Positions 25,567 to 34,367 of a DNA stretch of 64,000 bases are shown one piece after another. Source of the stretch: Desulfobulbaceae bacterium (GTDB lineage Bacteria; Desulfobacterota; Desulfobulbia; Desulfobulbales; SURF-16); contig JAHLLM010000005.1 in assembly GCA_020444175.1 (NCBI GenBank), positions 101,364-165,363 on the forward strand. The letters are read 5' to 3'. A model generated the notes under the pieces. That model worked only from the letters and a program-made list of their open reading frames with translations, searched no databases and was not told where the DNA came from. Numbering within the stretch: position 1 is the stretch's first letter; each line of letters begins with the position of its first letter. The position numbers and the translations under genes are program-made.

Positions 25567-27480
25567 ATGAGGGAAATTGTCCTTGGAACCGCTGGTCACG
25601 TGGACCATGGAAAAACCAGTCTCGTTCGTGCTCTGACAGGCATTGACACGGACCGTCTCAAGGAAGAGAAAAAGAGGGGCATTACCATTGAACTTGGTTT
25701 TGCTTATCTTGATCTTGAATGCGGCCATCGGCTGGGAATCATCGATGTTCCCGGCCATGAGCGTTTTGTCAAGAATATGGTGGCAGGTGTTGCCGGCATT
25801 GATCTCGTTGCCTTTGTTATTGCCGCTGACGAAGGGATCATGCCGCAAACCAGAGAGCATTTTGAGATCTGCCGTCTTCTCGGAGTTGAAAGGGGCCTTA
25901 TTGTCATTACCAAAAAAGACATGGTTGAGCCGGATTGGCTCGAACTTGTTGAAGAAGAGGTGCGGGAATTTTTTACCGGCAGTTTTCTGGAGGATGCTCC
26001 TCTGGTCAAAGTTTCCTCCACCACGGGTGACGGTATTGATGAAGCCCGCAGTACCCTGGACAGTCTTGTTGCTGCCTGCGAGTTTGATGAGGCTTATGGA
26101 CCTTTCCGGCTGGCCATTGATCGCATTTTCAGCATGAAGGGGTTCGGTTCCGTGGTAACCGGAACATCGCTCTCCGGTCGAGTTGCAGTGGGAGATGATA
26201 TCCTTATTTATCCCAAAAAACTGAAAGGGAAAATCCGGGGTATTCAGGTGCATGGCCAAAGTGTTGAGCTTGTGGAGGCCGGCAACAGGACGGCAATCAA
26301 TGTGCAGGGAGTTGAAAAAGAGATGATCGAAAGGGGTAATGTGCTGGCCACTCCTGATTGCCTGAATCCGTCATATGTGCTGGATGCCGATTTTCTTTAT
26401 CTTTCATCCAATGAAAAAAAACTGAAAAACAGAACCCGCGTTCGTGTGCATCTCGGTACGGCAGAGATTATGGGACGCGTGGCTCTCCTCGAAGACGAAG
26501 AACTTGCTCCTGGAGCATCCGCCAATGTCCAGCTCTTGCTTGAAGAGACTGTGGGAGTTTGGCCGGGAGACCATTATGTTGTTCGCCGATATTCCCCGGT
26601 GACGACTATCGGCGGTGGCATTGTGCGTAATAATTCCGCTCCCAAGCGAAAGCGTTTTAAGGAAGTGAATAAAGAAATTTTTTCATTTTACCATGACGGC
26701 ACACCTGAAGATCTCGTTCTTTTCCATGTCCGGGAAAGCGGGTTTGCCGGCATTGCCGGGCCTGATCTTTCCGTGAAAGTCGCCTGTTTTGGAAATCGTT
26801 TCAAAAAATTGATAAATGGCCCGATTTCATCCCGGAAAATTGTGGTTGTTGATTCTGAAAAACAACTCCTCCTGTCAAGTGAGATATATCAAGATCTTCT
26901 TGAAAAGATTCTTTTTCATTTAGCAGAATTCCATAAGGAAAATCCTTTGCAGCCCGGACTGGCTAAGGATAACCTGAGAAACAGGGTAATGAGGGGACTT
27001 GGCCAGAAAGTCTTTCAGTTAGGCTTAAGTGATCTGAGTAAAAAAGGCTCTGTTGTCTTTGAGGAAGGGATTGTACGTCTGGCCAGCCATCGTGTTTCGC
27101 TGCAGGCCGATGAAAAGGAAATCAGAAAAAAAATGGAAGCGCTTTTTGCCGGAGCCGGACTGAAAGCCCCTACATTAAAAGAGATGTATGCCGCTTTTCC
27201 CGATGTCCCGCAGTCGCTGCTCATGGAAGTTTTAAGTCTGCTTGTCAAAGAAAATCTGGTGACCAAGGTTACCAATGACTTTTATTTCAACGCCAAAGAT
27301 CTCAATGAGCTGCAGGAACGAGTGGTAACGTTTCTTGAAAAGGAAGGCGATATTGATGCGCCCCGTTTTAAAGAACTCAGCGGACTGACCAGAAAATTTT
27401 CTATCCCACTCCTTGAGTATTTCGATAAAATCAAACTTACTTTGCGGGTTGGCGATAAGCGTATACTGCGAAAAAAATAA
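25567..27480 (+). CDS. selB: Selenocysteine-specific elongation factor SelB
   Basis: 637 residues. The GTPase domain has [14 protein letters not shown] (P-loop), [28 protein letters not shown] and TKKDMVEPD. Domains II and III follow, and the C-terminal half is a chain of winged helices (SELPG-like [19 protein letters not shown] at the end), the part that binds the SECIS stem-loop. SelB brings Sec-tRNA to recoded UGA codons. It shows that the organism makes selenoproteins, although selA, selC and clear selenoprotein genes are outside the window. It starts 3 bp after the MBL gene. Confidence 0.95.
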   Translation: MREIVLGTAGHVDHGKTSLVRALTGIDTDRLKEEKKRGITIELGFAYLDLECGHRLGIIDVPGHERFVKNMVAGVAGIDLVAFVIAADEGIMPQTREHFEICRLLGVERGLIVITKKDMVEPDWLELVEEEVREFFTGSFLEDAPLVKVSSTTGDGIDEARSTLDSLVAACEFDEAYGPFRLAIDRIFSMKGFGSVVTGTSLSGRVAVGDDILIYPKKLKGKIRGIQVHGQSVELVEAGNRTAINVQGVEKEMIERGNVLATPDCLNPSYVLDADFLYLSSNEKKLKNRTRVRVHLGTAEIMGRVALLEDEELAPGASANVQLLLEETVGVWPGDHYVVRRYSPVTTIGGGIVRNNSAPKRKRFKEVNKEIFSFYHDGTPEDLVLFHVRESGFAGIAGPDLSVKVACFGNRFKKLINGPISSRKIVVVDSEKQLLLSSEIYQDLLEKILFHLAEFHKENPLQPGLAKDNLRNRVMRGLGQKVFQLGLSDLSKKGSVVFEEGIVRLASHRVSLQADEKEIRKKMEALFAGAGLKAPTLKEMYAAFPDVPQSLLMEVLSLLVKENLVTKVTNDFYFNAKDLNELQERVVTFLEKEGDIDAPRFKELSGLTRKFSIPLLEYFDKIKLTLRVGDKRILRKK

Positions 27481-27512
27481 TTGTATCATGTGCCCTGAAG
27501 ATAACGGATTTT

Positions 27513-27583
27513 AACCACAAAGGCACAAAGAACACAAAGAGTCTATCTTGGGATTTCTTTGTGTTCTTTGTGCCTTTGTGGTT
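27513..27583. repeat. Perfect 28-bp inverted repeat before hflX
   Basis: Positions 27513-27540 are exactly reverse-complementary to 27556-27583 around a 15-nt loop. The arms are built from CACAAAG words. It lies between selB and hflX and could act as a terminator-like or dispersed repeat structure. It overlaps the only ordinary in-frame start codons of hflX. Confidence 0.85.
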
Positions 27584-27600
27584 GTCAGGCTTTTGGGGGA

Positions 27601-29274
27601 ATTGATCACTGTATTGTAAGGATAAAACGTATTCGAAATCTAACCGGAAATATTCGTGGTCTGAAGCAGGCCCAGTTAAAACGACTTGAACGCCTCGGCA
27701 ACCGGAGAGTGGCTGCAGAGCAGATCGTTTCTCCTGAAATGGCGCGGGAACTTGCTGATATCTCTTCCGATGTAGGGCGCCAGGTGGGTGTCCTGCTGAG
27801 TCGTTCAGGCAAGGTTGAAACCGTTATCGTCGGTGATCGTAAAAAAATTGTCATCCCGGCTCTTTCCCAGCTGCGTTCCACCAGCGGCCGCCTGAAGGGA
27901 TTGCGCTGTGTTCATACCCATCTGGCAGGGGAGGACCTGACAGAAGATGATTTGATGGATCTTCTTTTTCTGCGACTCGATCTCATGGCAATGATCAAGG
28001 TGGTTGACAGCCTTCCCGAGCGTCTTTATGCTGTCCATCTTGTCCCGGTTCCCGTCCAGGGAAAAAGTTGGCATTTTTTGCCCCCCGTCGTTCCCTCCCA
28101 GCAAAAGACGAATTTTCGTGAGCTGATTGCGGCCCTTGAAGATGAGTTTGCCCGTCAGCGTTCGTCCAGGGAAATTGATGCCCAGGACCGGGCAATACTG
28201 ATCAGCGTCACCACACAGTTGAAAAGCAGAGCCCAGGAGTCTATGGATGAACTCAAGGAGCTGGTCCGCTCAGATGATGTGGAGGTGATGGATACCTTTA
28301 TTCAGCGACGGGACAGAATTAATGCCAAATTTATCCTCGGGAAAGGAAAGCTTGGTGAAATTATGCTGTCCGCTCTCAAGCATAATGCTAATCTGCTTAT
28401 TTTCGATCAGGAACTGAATCCATCCCAGGTCAGGTCAATCACGGATCACACGGAATTACGCGTCATTGACAGAACCCAGCTTATTCTTGATATTTTTGCC
28501 CGGCGTGCGCTCAGCCGTGAGGGGAAGCTGCAGATTGAAATGGCTCAGCTCAAGTATCTGCTACCCCGCCTTGGACAGCGTGATGACGCGCTGTCCCGTT
28601 TAACAGGGGGGATAGGCGGCAGGGGACCGGGTGAAACTAAACTGGAAGTTGACAGGCGCAGGATCAATGACCGATTGACTAATCTTGGTAAGCGTTTGAA
28701 AAAAGTTGGAAAAGAACGTCATCATCGCCGTTCCCGGCGTCGAAAAAAAGACTTGCCGGTTATCTCCCTTGTGGGGTACACAAATGCTGGGAAGTCAACG
28801 CTGTTAAACAGTCTGACGAGCAGCAATATCCTGGCTGAAGACAAGCTTTTTGCCACCCTTGACCCGACGAGCCGTAGATTGCGTTTTCCAGAAGACGTTG
28901 AGGTTATTATTACTGATACCGTCGGCTTTATCAGAGATCTGCCTGATGAGTTGCTCCAGGCTTTTAAAGCAACGCTTGAAGAACTGCATGAGGCTGATCT
29001 GCTGGTTCATGTGATCGATATAAGCAATCCTCGATTTGCAGCGCAAATGAAAGTGGTGGATGAGTTGCTCTATGAACTTGAACTTTCCGACATAGCTAAA
29101 ATGCTCGTTTTCAATAAAATTGATCTGGTGGATCCCGCCTTTCTCCGGGAGGAGCTTGCGAGACACGACGCAGTGGCTTTGTCTGCACTGGATCCTTCGA
29201 CTTTTGGCGGTTTTCTTGATAGAGCAAGAAAACAGATTCTCAAAAAATGGGATGGATATTCCAATGAAGCATGA
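27601..29274 (+). CDS. hflX: Ribosome-splitting GTPase HflX, start uncertain
   Basis: The open frame (27559 to 29274) encodes the long HflX form. The conserved LTGNIRGLKQAQLKRLERL segment is followed by an N-terminal nucleotide-binding domain, coiled coil RRINDRLTNLGKRLKK and the GTPase domain (VGYTNAGKSTLLNSL, DTVGFIRDLP, NKIDLVD). HflX splits stalled or idle ribosomes. The first conserved residues lie about 45 codons before any ATG. The only upstream starts in frame are TTG codons inside a 28-bp hairpin (27513-27583), so 27601 (ATT) is a placeholder; ATT 27613 or 27631 are alternatives. The next gene overlaps its end by 11 bp. Confidence 0.93.
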   Translation: MDHCIVRIKRIRNLTGNIRGLKQAQLKRLERLGNRRVAAEQIVSPEMARELADISSDVGRQVGVLLSRSGKVETVIVGDRKKIVIPALSQLRSTSGRLKGLRCVHTHLAGEDLTEDDLMDLLFLRLDLMAMIKVVDSLPERLYAVHLVPVPVQGKSWHFLPPVVPSQQKTNFRELIAALEDEFARQRSSREIDAQDRAILISVTTQLKSRAQESMDELKELVRSDDVEVMDTFIQRRDRINAKFILGKGKLGEIMLSALKHNANLLIFDQELNPSQVRSITDHTELRVIDRTQLILDIFARRALSREGKLQIEMAQLKYLLPRLGQRDDALSRLTGGIGGRGPGETKLEVDRRRINDRLTNLGKRLKKVGKERHHRRSRRRKKDLPVISLVGYTNAGKSTLLNSLTSSNILAEDKLFATLDPTSRRLRFPEDVEVIITDTVGFIRDLPDELLQAFKATLEELHEADLLVHVIDISNPRFAAQMKVVDELLYELELSDIAKMLVFNKIDLVDPAFLREELARHDAVALSALDPSTFGGFLDRARKQILKKWDGYSNEA

Positions 29275-29923
29275 TGTCCCCAAACGCTGTACGCTTTGTC
29301 TTTCTTTTTCAGGGAACCGTCCTCACAATGACTGTGTGGTTTGCCGGGATCAGCATATGGCAGAGACTTTTCTCTGTGATATTGTAAGAAAAAACACGAA
29401 GCCAGGTTCCTCTTTTGCCTGCCAGACCTTTCGGCCTCGTCTTACTCTGGTGGGACAGAAAAAATCTCACTTAGATGATGAAATTCCGGTCTGCCAGGAC
29501 AAAAACACCTATTTTGCCGAAGTTGTTCGTTCCATAGCATCGTCTGGTTGCGGGAGTGGGGGATGCGGTGCCTGCCAGTCATCAGGGAAAACAGGCGTTT
29601 CCTCCCGAAAATTTCATATTGTCTGGAGCGTGTATCAGAGAAGAGCAGTTTTTGCCGACCCTGGTCCCTATGTCTCCTTTTTGCACGATATCTTCATGTC
29701 CTGCGGGCGTCTCATGGCAGGAAAAGCCTTACTGGTCTGGCTGGCAAACGATCACCTGCATCTTTATCTTGAAATTGGCACAAAGGAAAAAATGGAACAC
29801 GTTGTTGAGGATTTACAGGGACTGGTTCAGGACGCCCTGTTTCAGAAATTTGAGCAGGTCGCCAAGGAGTTTGACCAGACAAAGATGTGGGAAAGCGACT
29901 ATTTTTTTGAAGAAATCGTGTAA
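29264..29923 (+). CDS. Cys-rich protein with RAYT-like (Y1 transposase) HUH domain
   Basis: 219 residues from ATG 29264 (GGATGG upstream), overlapping hflX by 11 bp. The N-terminal half holds Cys pairs (CTLC, CVVC, and SSGCGSGGCGAC), possibly a metal site. The C-terminal half resembles REP-associated tyrosine transposases: FHIVWSVYQRRAVFADP, then the HUH-like NDHLHLYLE (His164, His166) and a late W...Y (MWESDYF, Tyr213). It ends directly after that helix. There are no REP repeats around it, so it may be domesticated. I do not know a family of this exact layout. Confidence 0.6.
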   Translation: MKHDVPKRCTLCLSFSGNRPHNDCVVCRDQHMAETFLCDIVRKNTKPGSSFACQTFRPRLTLVGQKKSHLDDEIPVCQDKNTYFAEVVRSIASSGCGSGGCGACQSSGKTGVSSRKFHIVWSVYQRRAVFADPGPYVSFLHDIFMSCGRLMAGKALLVWLANDHLHLYLEIGTKEKMEHVVEDLQGLVQDALFQKFEQVAKEFDQTKMWESDYFFEEIV

Positions 29924-29929
29924 AGTCCT

Positions 29930-30544
29930 ATGCTTTTATGTGAAAAAAATACAATAAAGGGAATCGTGAGAAGTCTGATCCTTATATTGCTGGTGCTTTT
30001 TTCTTCATTTCCCCTGCAGGCAAAAGAAACAGGGCAGGTCGGCGATGTTGCCCTTGTAAATTCAGAAAAGGACCTTCTTCTTTATTTCACAGTTCATAAT
30101 GCTTTTACCCCTGAGATGGAAAATGGCATCAAGAACGGTATTCCGGTTACCTTTACTTTTCTTGTCAAGCTTTTTCAGGTCAATAACGGCTCCCTTGATG
30201 GTGAAATGCTCTCCTCCTCTTTTGACCATACTCTGCAGTATGATTCGTTGAAACAGGAGTACAGGGTGGATATGGAGGAAAATGGAGTCACAAGTGTTGC
30301 TGTTGCCGATCTCGGAGAAGCGAAGGCGCTTATGTCTGAGATTCATGATTTTAAACTTGCGGATCTGGCTTTACTGACCGAAGGCCGGAAATATGGCGTC
30401 AAAGTAAAAGCCAAACTCGCTAAAAAAAAGCTGCCCCTGAATTTTCAATATATTATTCCCTTCTGGCAGCTTTGGAAATTCGAGACCGACTGGAATACAG
30501 TGACCTTCACCTATGGAAGCCCAGGACAATCTAAAACGAGATGA
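29930..30544 (+). CDS. DUF4390-family exported protein
   Basis: 204 residues with an N-terminal signal (LILILLVLFSSFPLQAKE). The mature part is beta-rich, with LLLYFTVHNAFTPEMENGI near the start and RKYGVKVKAKLAKKKLP later, matching DUF4390 proteins, which commonly sit directly before NtrY-like kinases in Desulfobacterota. It is probably periplasmic. The next gene, the kinase, starts 32 bp before its stop, so the two are translationally coupled, and a joint signalling role is likely. The molecular function is unknown. Confidence 0.8.
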   Translation: MLLCEKNTIKGIVRSLILILLVLFSSFPLQAKETGQVGDVALVNSEKDLLLYFTVHNAFTPEMENGIKNGIPVTFTFLVKLFQVNNGSLDGEMLSSSFDHTLQYDSLKQEYRVDMEENGVTSVAVADLGEAKALMSEIHDFKLADLALLTEGRKYGVKVKAKLAKKKLPLNFQYIIPFWQLWKFETDWNTVTFTYGSPGQSKTR

Positions 30545-32714
30545 ACAGAAGAGGAGGCGGGTATGGGCGGTTATCTTCAGCTGTCTGTTTTTAATTCCTC
30601 TTTTAACTTTTGTTGAAACAAAGGTTTTTCAGCTCGGTACAATTCCTTTTCCGGTCAGTGGAAACGTCCTTGTTTTCGTTCTTATAAATTTTAATATTAT
30701 CTTGTTGCTGCTCATGGTTTTTCTGGTCTTGAGAAACCTTGCCCAGCTTATTTTTGAACGAAAAAAACAGATTCTCGGCACAAAGCTGCGATCAAAACTT
30801 GTCATTTCCTTTGTTTCCCTTTCCCTTATTCCGACGGCTCTACTTTTTTTTATTGCCCTGCAATTCGTTTCAACCAGTATGGATTACTGGTTTAACATCA
30901 ATGTCGAGCAGTCCCTTCTAGAGTCACTCCATGTGGCGCAAAATGTCTATCAGGAGAAGAAAGATGAGATGCCGCAGGTCGGTAAAAGCATTGCCGTCAG
31001 ACTTGAATCAGAACGCTATGGAAAGATAACGAAAGAAGGCCTGGATTTTTTTCTGGCGGATGTCCTGGATAGCCACGGGCTGGCAGGAATCGAAATCGTC
31101 TCTCCACAACGTGTTCTGGTCAAGAAGCTCTATGGTGAGCAGATTTATGATGTAGCCGATGTCCCTGCAATCTATCCTGATCTTTTACGGAAAGCACTGG
31201 ATGGTGATACTGGTCAAATTGCCATTCAGAAAATGAAGGGAGGTGAACTTGTCCGCAGTCTGACTCCTGTACAGTTCGGTCAGGGGGAGAAAAAGCGGCA
31301 TGTTCTCATCACTTCATTTTTGATTCCCCAGTCCCGTCTGGACAGGATGGAGATAATTTCAAACGGTATTGAGGGATACCGACAGTTAATGCTGATGAAA
31401 CAGCCCATTAAAACCAGTTTATTGGTTATGCTGCTCATTGTTACCCTGCTTATCGTTTTTTCCGCTATCTGGTTCGGATTTTATATTGCCCGTGGACTTA
31501 CCGATCCCATCGATAAGCTGGCAACCGCCACCAGAAGGGTTGCAGAAGGAGAGCTTGATTTTGTCGTTGAAGCGGAATCCGGTGATGAAATGGGCACCCT
31601 TGTTGAATCATTCAACCATATGGTCAGGGATCTTCTTGTCAGCAGGAAAGACTTACAGGAAAGTGCCCTTGAACTTGAAAACAGACGGCGCTATACGGAA
31701 ATTATTCTGCAGAATGTGGCGGCCGGAGTTATTTCCCTTGATGCTGACGGATGCATAACAACAATAAACCGGTTCGCTGAACAGTTGCTGAAAATTGATA
31801 AGGATGCCATTCTGAATCAGGATTACCGGGAAGTGTTAAATGAACAACATCAGGAAATCATGAATAGTTTTTACGGGGAACTTGAAAGGAGCGGAAAAAG
31901 CTATATTGAACTGCCTCTGCGACTTAAGGTCAGGGATGAATCCTTTTCTCTCCGGGTTAACATGACTCGCCTTGTTGATGAAAACAACATGGATCTTGGC
32001 GTTGTTCTTGTTTTTGACAACCTGACCGAGCTTGAAAAAGCCCAGAGGATGGCAGCCTGGAGGGAGGTGGCAAGGCGCATTGCCCATGAGGTGAAAAATC
32101 CTCTCACTCCTATCAGTCTATCAGCCCAGCGCCTGCGGAAAAGGTATCTTGATAAGCTGGCTGAAGATGGAGATATTTTCGACGTCTGTACAAAAACCAT
32201 TGTTAACCAGGTTGATGAATTAAAGTGTCTTGTCAGTGAATTTTCAAATTTTGCCAGAATGCCCGCTGTTCAGAAATCCACCAACAATTTGAAAACCATG
32301 GCCGAACAGGCAATGGTCCTTTTCAGGGAAGGCCATAAAGGAGTTCGATTTGACTTGATCTGTCCGGCCCGGGTTCCGGATTGTTCATTCGACCTGAAAC
32401 AGATGGAAAGGGTTCTCATTAATCTTCTCGACAATGCCGTTGCTGTGGTTGGCGATGCCGGAAACATCGAAGTCGAAATCCGTGTTGAGGAGGAACAGAA
32501 GTTGATCTTTCTTGAGGTGCGTGATGATGGCCCCGGAGTGAGGGCGGAAGATAAACTGCATATATTTGAACCTTATTTTTCCACGAAAAAATCGGGAACC
32601 GGTCTTGGCCTGGCCATTGCCGGTACCGTCATTGCCGACCACGGCGGATATATCAGGGTGAAAGACAATAAACCGCAGGGCGCGAAATTTATCATAGAGC
32701 TTCCCCTGGACTAA
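30513..32714 (+). CDS. NtrY-like sensor histidine kinase
   Basis: 733 residues. Two N-terminal membrane regions flank a large periplasmic loop, then come a HAMP domain (residues ~325-385), a PAS domain (IILQNVAAGVISLD) and the histidine kinase core. The phosphoacceptor is His525 in RRIAHEVKNPLTPI; the ATP-binding lid ends with STKKSGTGLGLAIAGTVIADHGG. Plan and sequence match NtrY. It should phosphorylate the next gene product. It overlaps the DUF4390 gene by 32 bp. Confidence 0.93.
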   Translation: MEAQDNLKRDEQKRRRVWAVIFSCLFLIPLLTFVETKVFQLGTIPFPVSGNVLVFVLINFNIILLLLMVFLVLRNLAQLIFERKKQILGTKLRSKLVISFVSLSLIPTALLFFIALQFVSTSMDYWFNINVEQSLLESLHVAQNVYQEKKDEMPQVGKSIAVRLESERYGKITKEGLDFFLADVLDSHGLAGIEIVSPQRVLVKKLYGEQIYDVADVPAIYPDLLRKALDGDTGQIAIQKMKGGELVRSLTPVQFGQGEKKRHVLITSFLIPQSRLDRMEIISNGIEGYRQLMLMKQPIKTSLLVMLLIVTLLIVFSAIWFGFYIARGLTDPIDKLATATRRVAEGELDFVVEAESGDEMGTLVESFNHMVRDLLVSRKDLQESALELENRRRYTEIILQNVAAGVISLDADGCITTINRFAEQLLKIDKDAILNQDYREVLNEQHQEIMNSFYGELERSGKSYIELPLRLKVRDESFSLRVNMTRLVDENNMDLGVVLVFDNLTELEKAQRMAAWREVARRIAHEVKNPLTPISLSAQRLRKRYLDKLAEDGDIFDVCTKTIVNQVDELKCLVSEFSNFARMPAVQKSTNNLKTMAEQAMVLFREGHKGVRFDLICPARVPDCSFDLKQMERVLINLLDNAVAVVGDAGNIEVEIRVEEEQKLIFLEVRDDGPGVRAEDKLHIFEPYFSTKKSGTGLGLAIAGTVIADHGGYIRVKDNKPQGAKFIIELPLD

Positions 32715-32838
32715 TTTCTTCGCTATGGTAAGGGGGACGGTTTCATCACTTTTTGTTCAGTCGGGGCTGAAGCATTTTCGCAAAAAAAGCGTGGAAAAAA
32801 ATCAGTCTTCGCAGGCAGTTGATTTGGAATAAAACGAA

Positions 32839-34239
32839 ATGGCTAAGAAAATTTTAATCATTGATGATGAAGGAAGTATCAGGGAATCTCTGGCCGGTAT
32901 TTTATCGGATGAGGGTTTTGAATCGATTTGTGTAGAATCGGCTGAAGCAGGATTTGAAGTACTTGATGAAGAGAGAATTCATCTTGTTTTGCTGGATATC
33001 TGGATGCCTGGTATGGACGGCATGACTGCCCTGGCAAAGATTAAGGAACAGTTCCCCAGCCTGCCGGTGATTATGATTTCAGGCCATGGGAATATCGAAA
33101 CCGCTGTGCAGGCCACCAAAATTGGAGCTTTTGATTTTATTGAAAAACCGCCGTCCTATGATAAAATTGTTTTATCAATCAACAATGCCCTGCACATTTC
33201 CGATCTGGAAGAAGAAAATTTAATTTTAAAAGAAAAAAGTCCGCAGCAAGCGAATCTGACAGGTTGCTCTGCCGCCATAATTAATGTCAGGCAGCAACTT
33301 GAACGTGTGGCTCCCACAGATGCCTGGGTGCTCATTCGCGGCGAGCATGGAACCGGAAAGGAATTGGCAGCCCAGATGATTCATCGCCTCTCTGCTTCAT
33401 CTGAAAGGCCTATGATCGAGGTAAATTGTGCAGCTATTCCTGAAGAATTGATTGAGAGTGAACTTTTCGGGCATGAGAAAGGCTCCTTTACAGGCGCGGT
33501 AACGAGTAAGCGCGGCAAATTCGATCAGGCAGACGGCGGCATTCTTTTTCTTGATGAGATCGGTGATATGAGCTTGAAGACCCAGGCAAAGATTCTGCGG
33601 ATTCTGCAGGAACAGAAATTTGAAAGGGTCGGAGGTTCAAAAACGATCTCCGTGGATGTCCGCGTACTTGCGGCGACCAACAAAGACTTGGAAAAGGAGA
33701 TAGAGGCTGGTAATTTCCGGGCAGATCTTTTCTGGCGGCTGAATGTCGTGCCTATTCATATGCCGCCGCTTCGAGACAGGATTGTTGATCTCCCTTTCCT
33801 GGTTGAGGACATCCTGCGCATCTTTTCACAAAAGGGGTTGGGAACAAAAGATTTTACGCCTGAAGCTCTTCAGCTCATGGCGCTGCATAACTGGCCGGGC
33901 AATGTCAGGGAGCTGCGCAATTTTATCGAGCGCATTGTTATTATGACCCCGAATAACGTTATCACCGAGGAAATAGTTGGCAGCCTTCTTCCGCCTGATA
34001 TAAAAAATAATAAATCTGCAGCCCGGACCCGCGAAATTACAGCATCTGCCCTGACTGGACAGGCAGGGCAGGGTCAGTTTAAAGAGGCCAAAAAACATTT
34101 TGAGAAAGAATTTCTGCAACAGAAGCTGAATGCCAATAATGGAAATATTTCCCAGACTGCGGAACAAGTTGGTCTTGAGCGCAGTCATCTTCATAAGAAG
34201 CTGAAAGCTCTTGGCATTGAGGTAAAGGCCGACAATTGA
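32839..34239 (+). CDS. NtrX-like sigma-54-dependent response regulator
   Basis: 466 residues. The receiver domain has phospho-acceptor Asp53 (LVLLDIWMPGMDG). The AAA+ domain has RGEHGTGKELAAQ (Walker A variant) and the sigma-54 contact loop GSFTGA. A C-terminal Fis-type helix-turn-helix follows (GNISQTAEQVGLERSHLHKKLKALG). It activates sigma-54 promoters when phosphorylated by the upstream kinase. Sigma-54-like sites are seen in this window at 50116-50131 and 45996-46011, though no link to this regulator is shown. Confidence 0.95.
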   Translation: MAKKILIIDDEGSIRESLAGILSDEGFESICVESAEAGFEVLDEERIHLVLLDIWMPGMDGMTALAKIKEQFPSLPVIMISGHGNIETAVQATKIGAFDFIEKPPSYDKIVLSINNALHISDLEEENLILKEKSPQQANLTGCSAAIINVRQQLERVAPTDAWVLIRGEHGTGKELAAQMIHRLSASSERPMIEVNCAAIPEELIESELFGHEKGSFTGAVTSKRGKFDQADGGILFLDEIGDMSLKTQAKILRILQEQKFERVGGSKTISVDVRVLAATNKDLEKEIEAGNFRADLFWRLNVVPIHMPPLRDRIVDLPFLVEDILRIFSQKGLGTKDFTPEALQLMALHNWPGNVRELRNFIERIVIMTPNNVITEEIVGSLLPPDIKNNKSAARTREITASALTGQAGQGQFKEAKKHFEKEFLQQKLNANNGNISQTAEQVGLERSHLHKKLKALGIEVKADN

Positions 34240-34367
34240 CAGCGGCGCAGGTTTTGCGATAGGTATGATTTGAAGAATTCCTCCATTCCGACTTTTGGAG
34301 AGTGTTTTCTTTAGAGAAGCCGGTTGTGGCAGTCAATTGGAACAAAAATTAAACCAAAGAATTAAAA

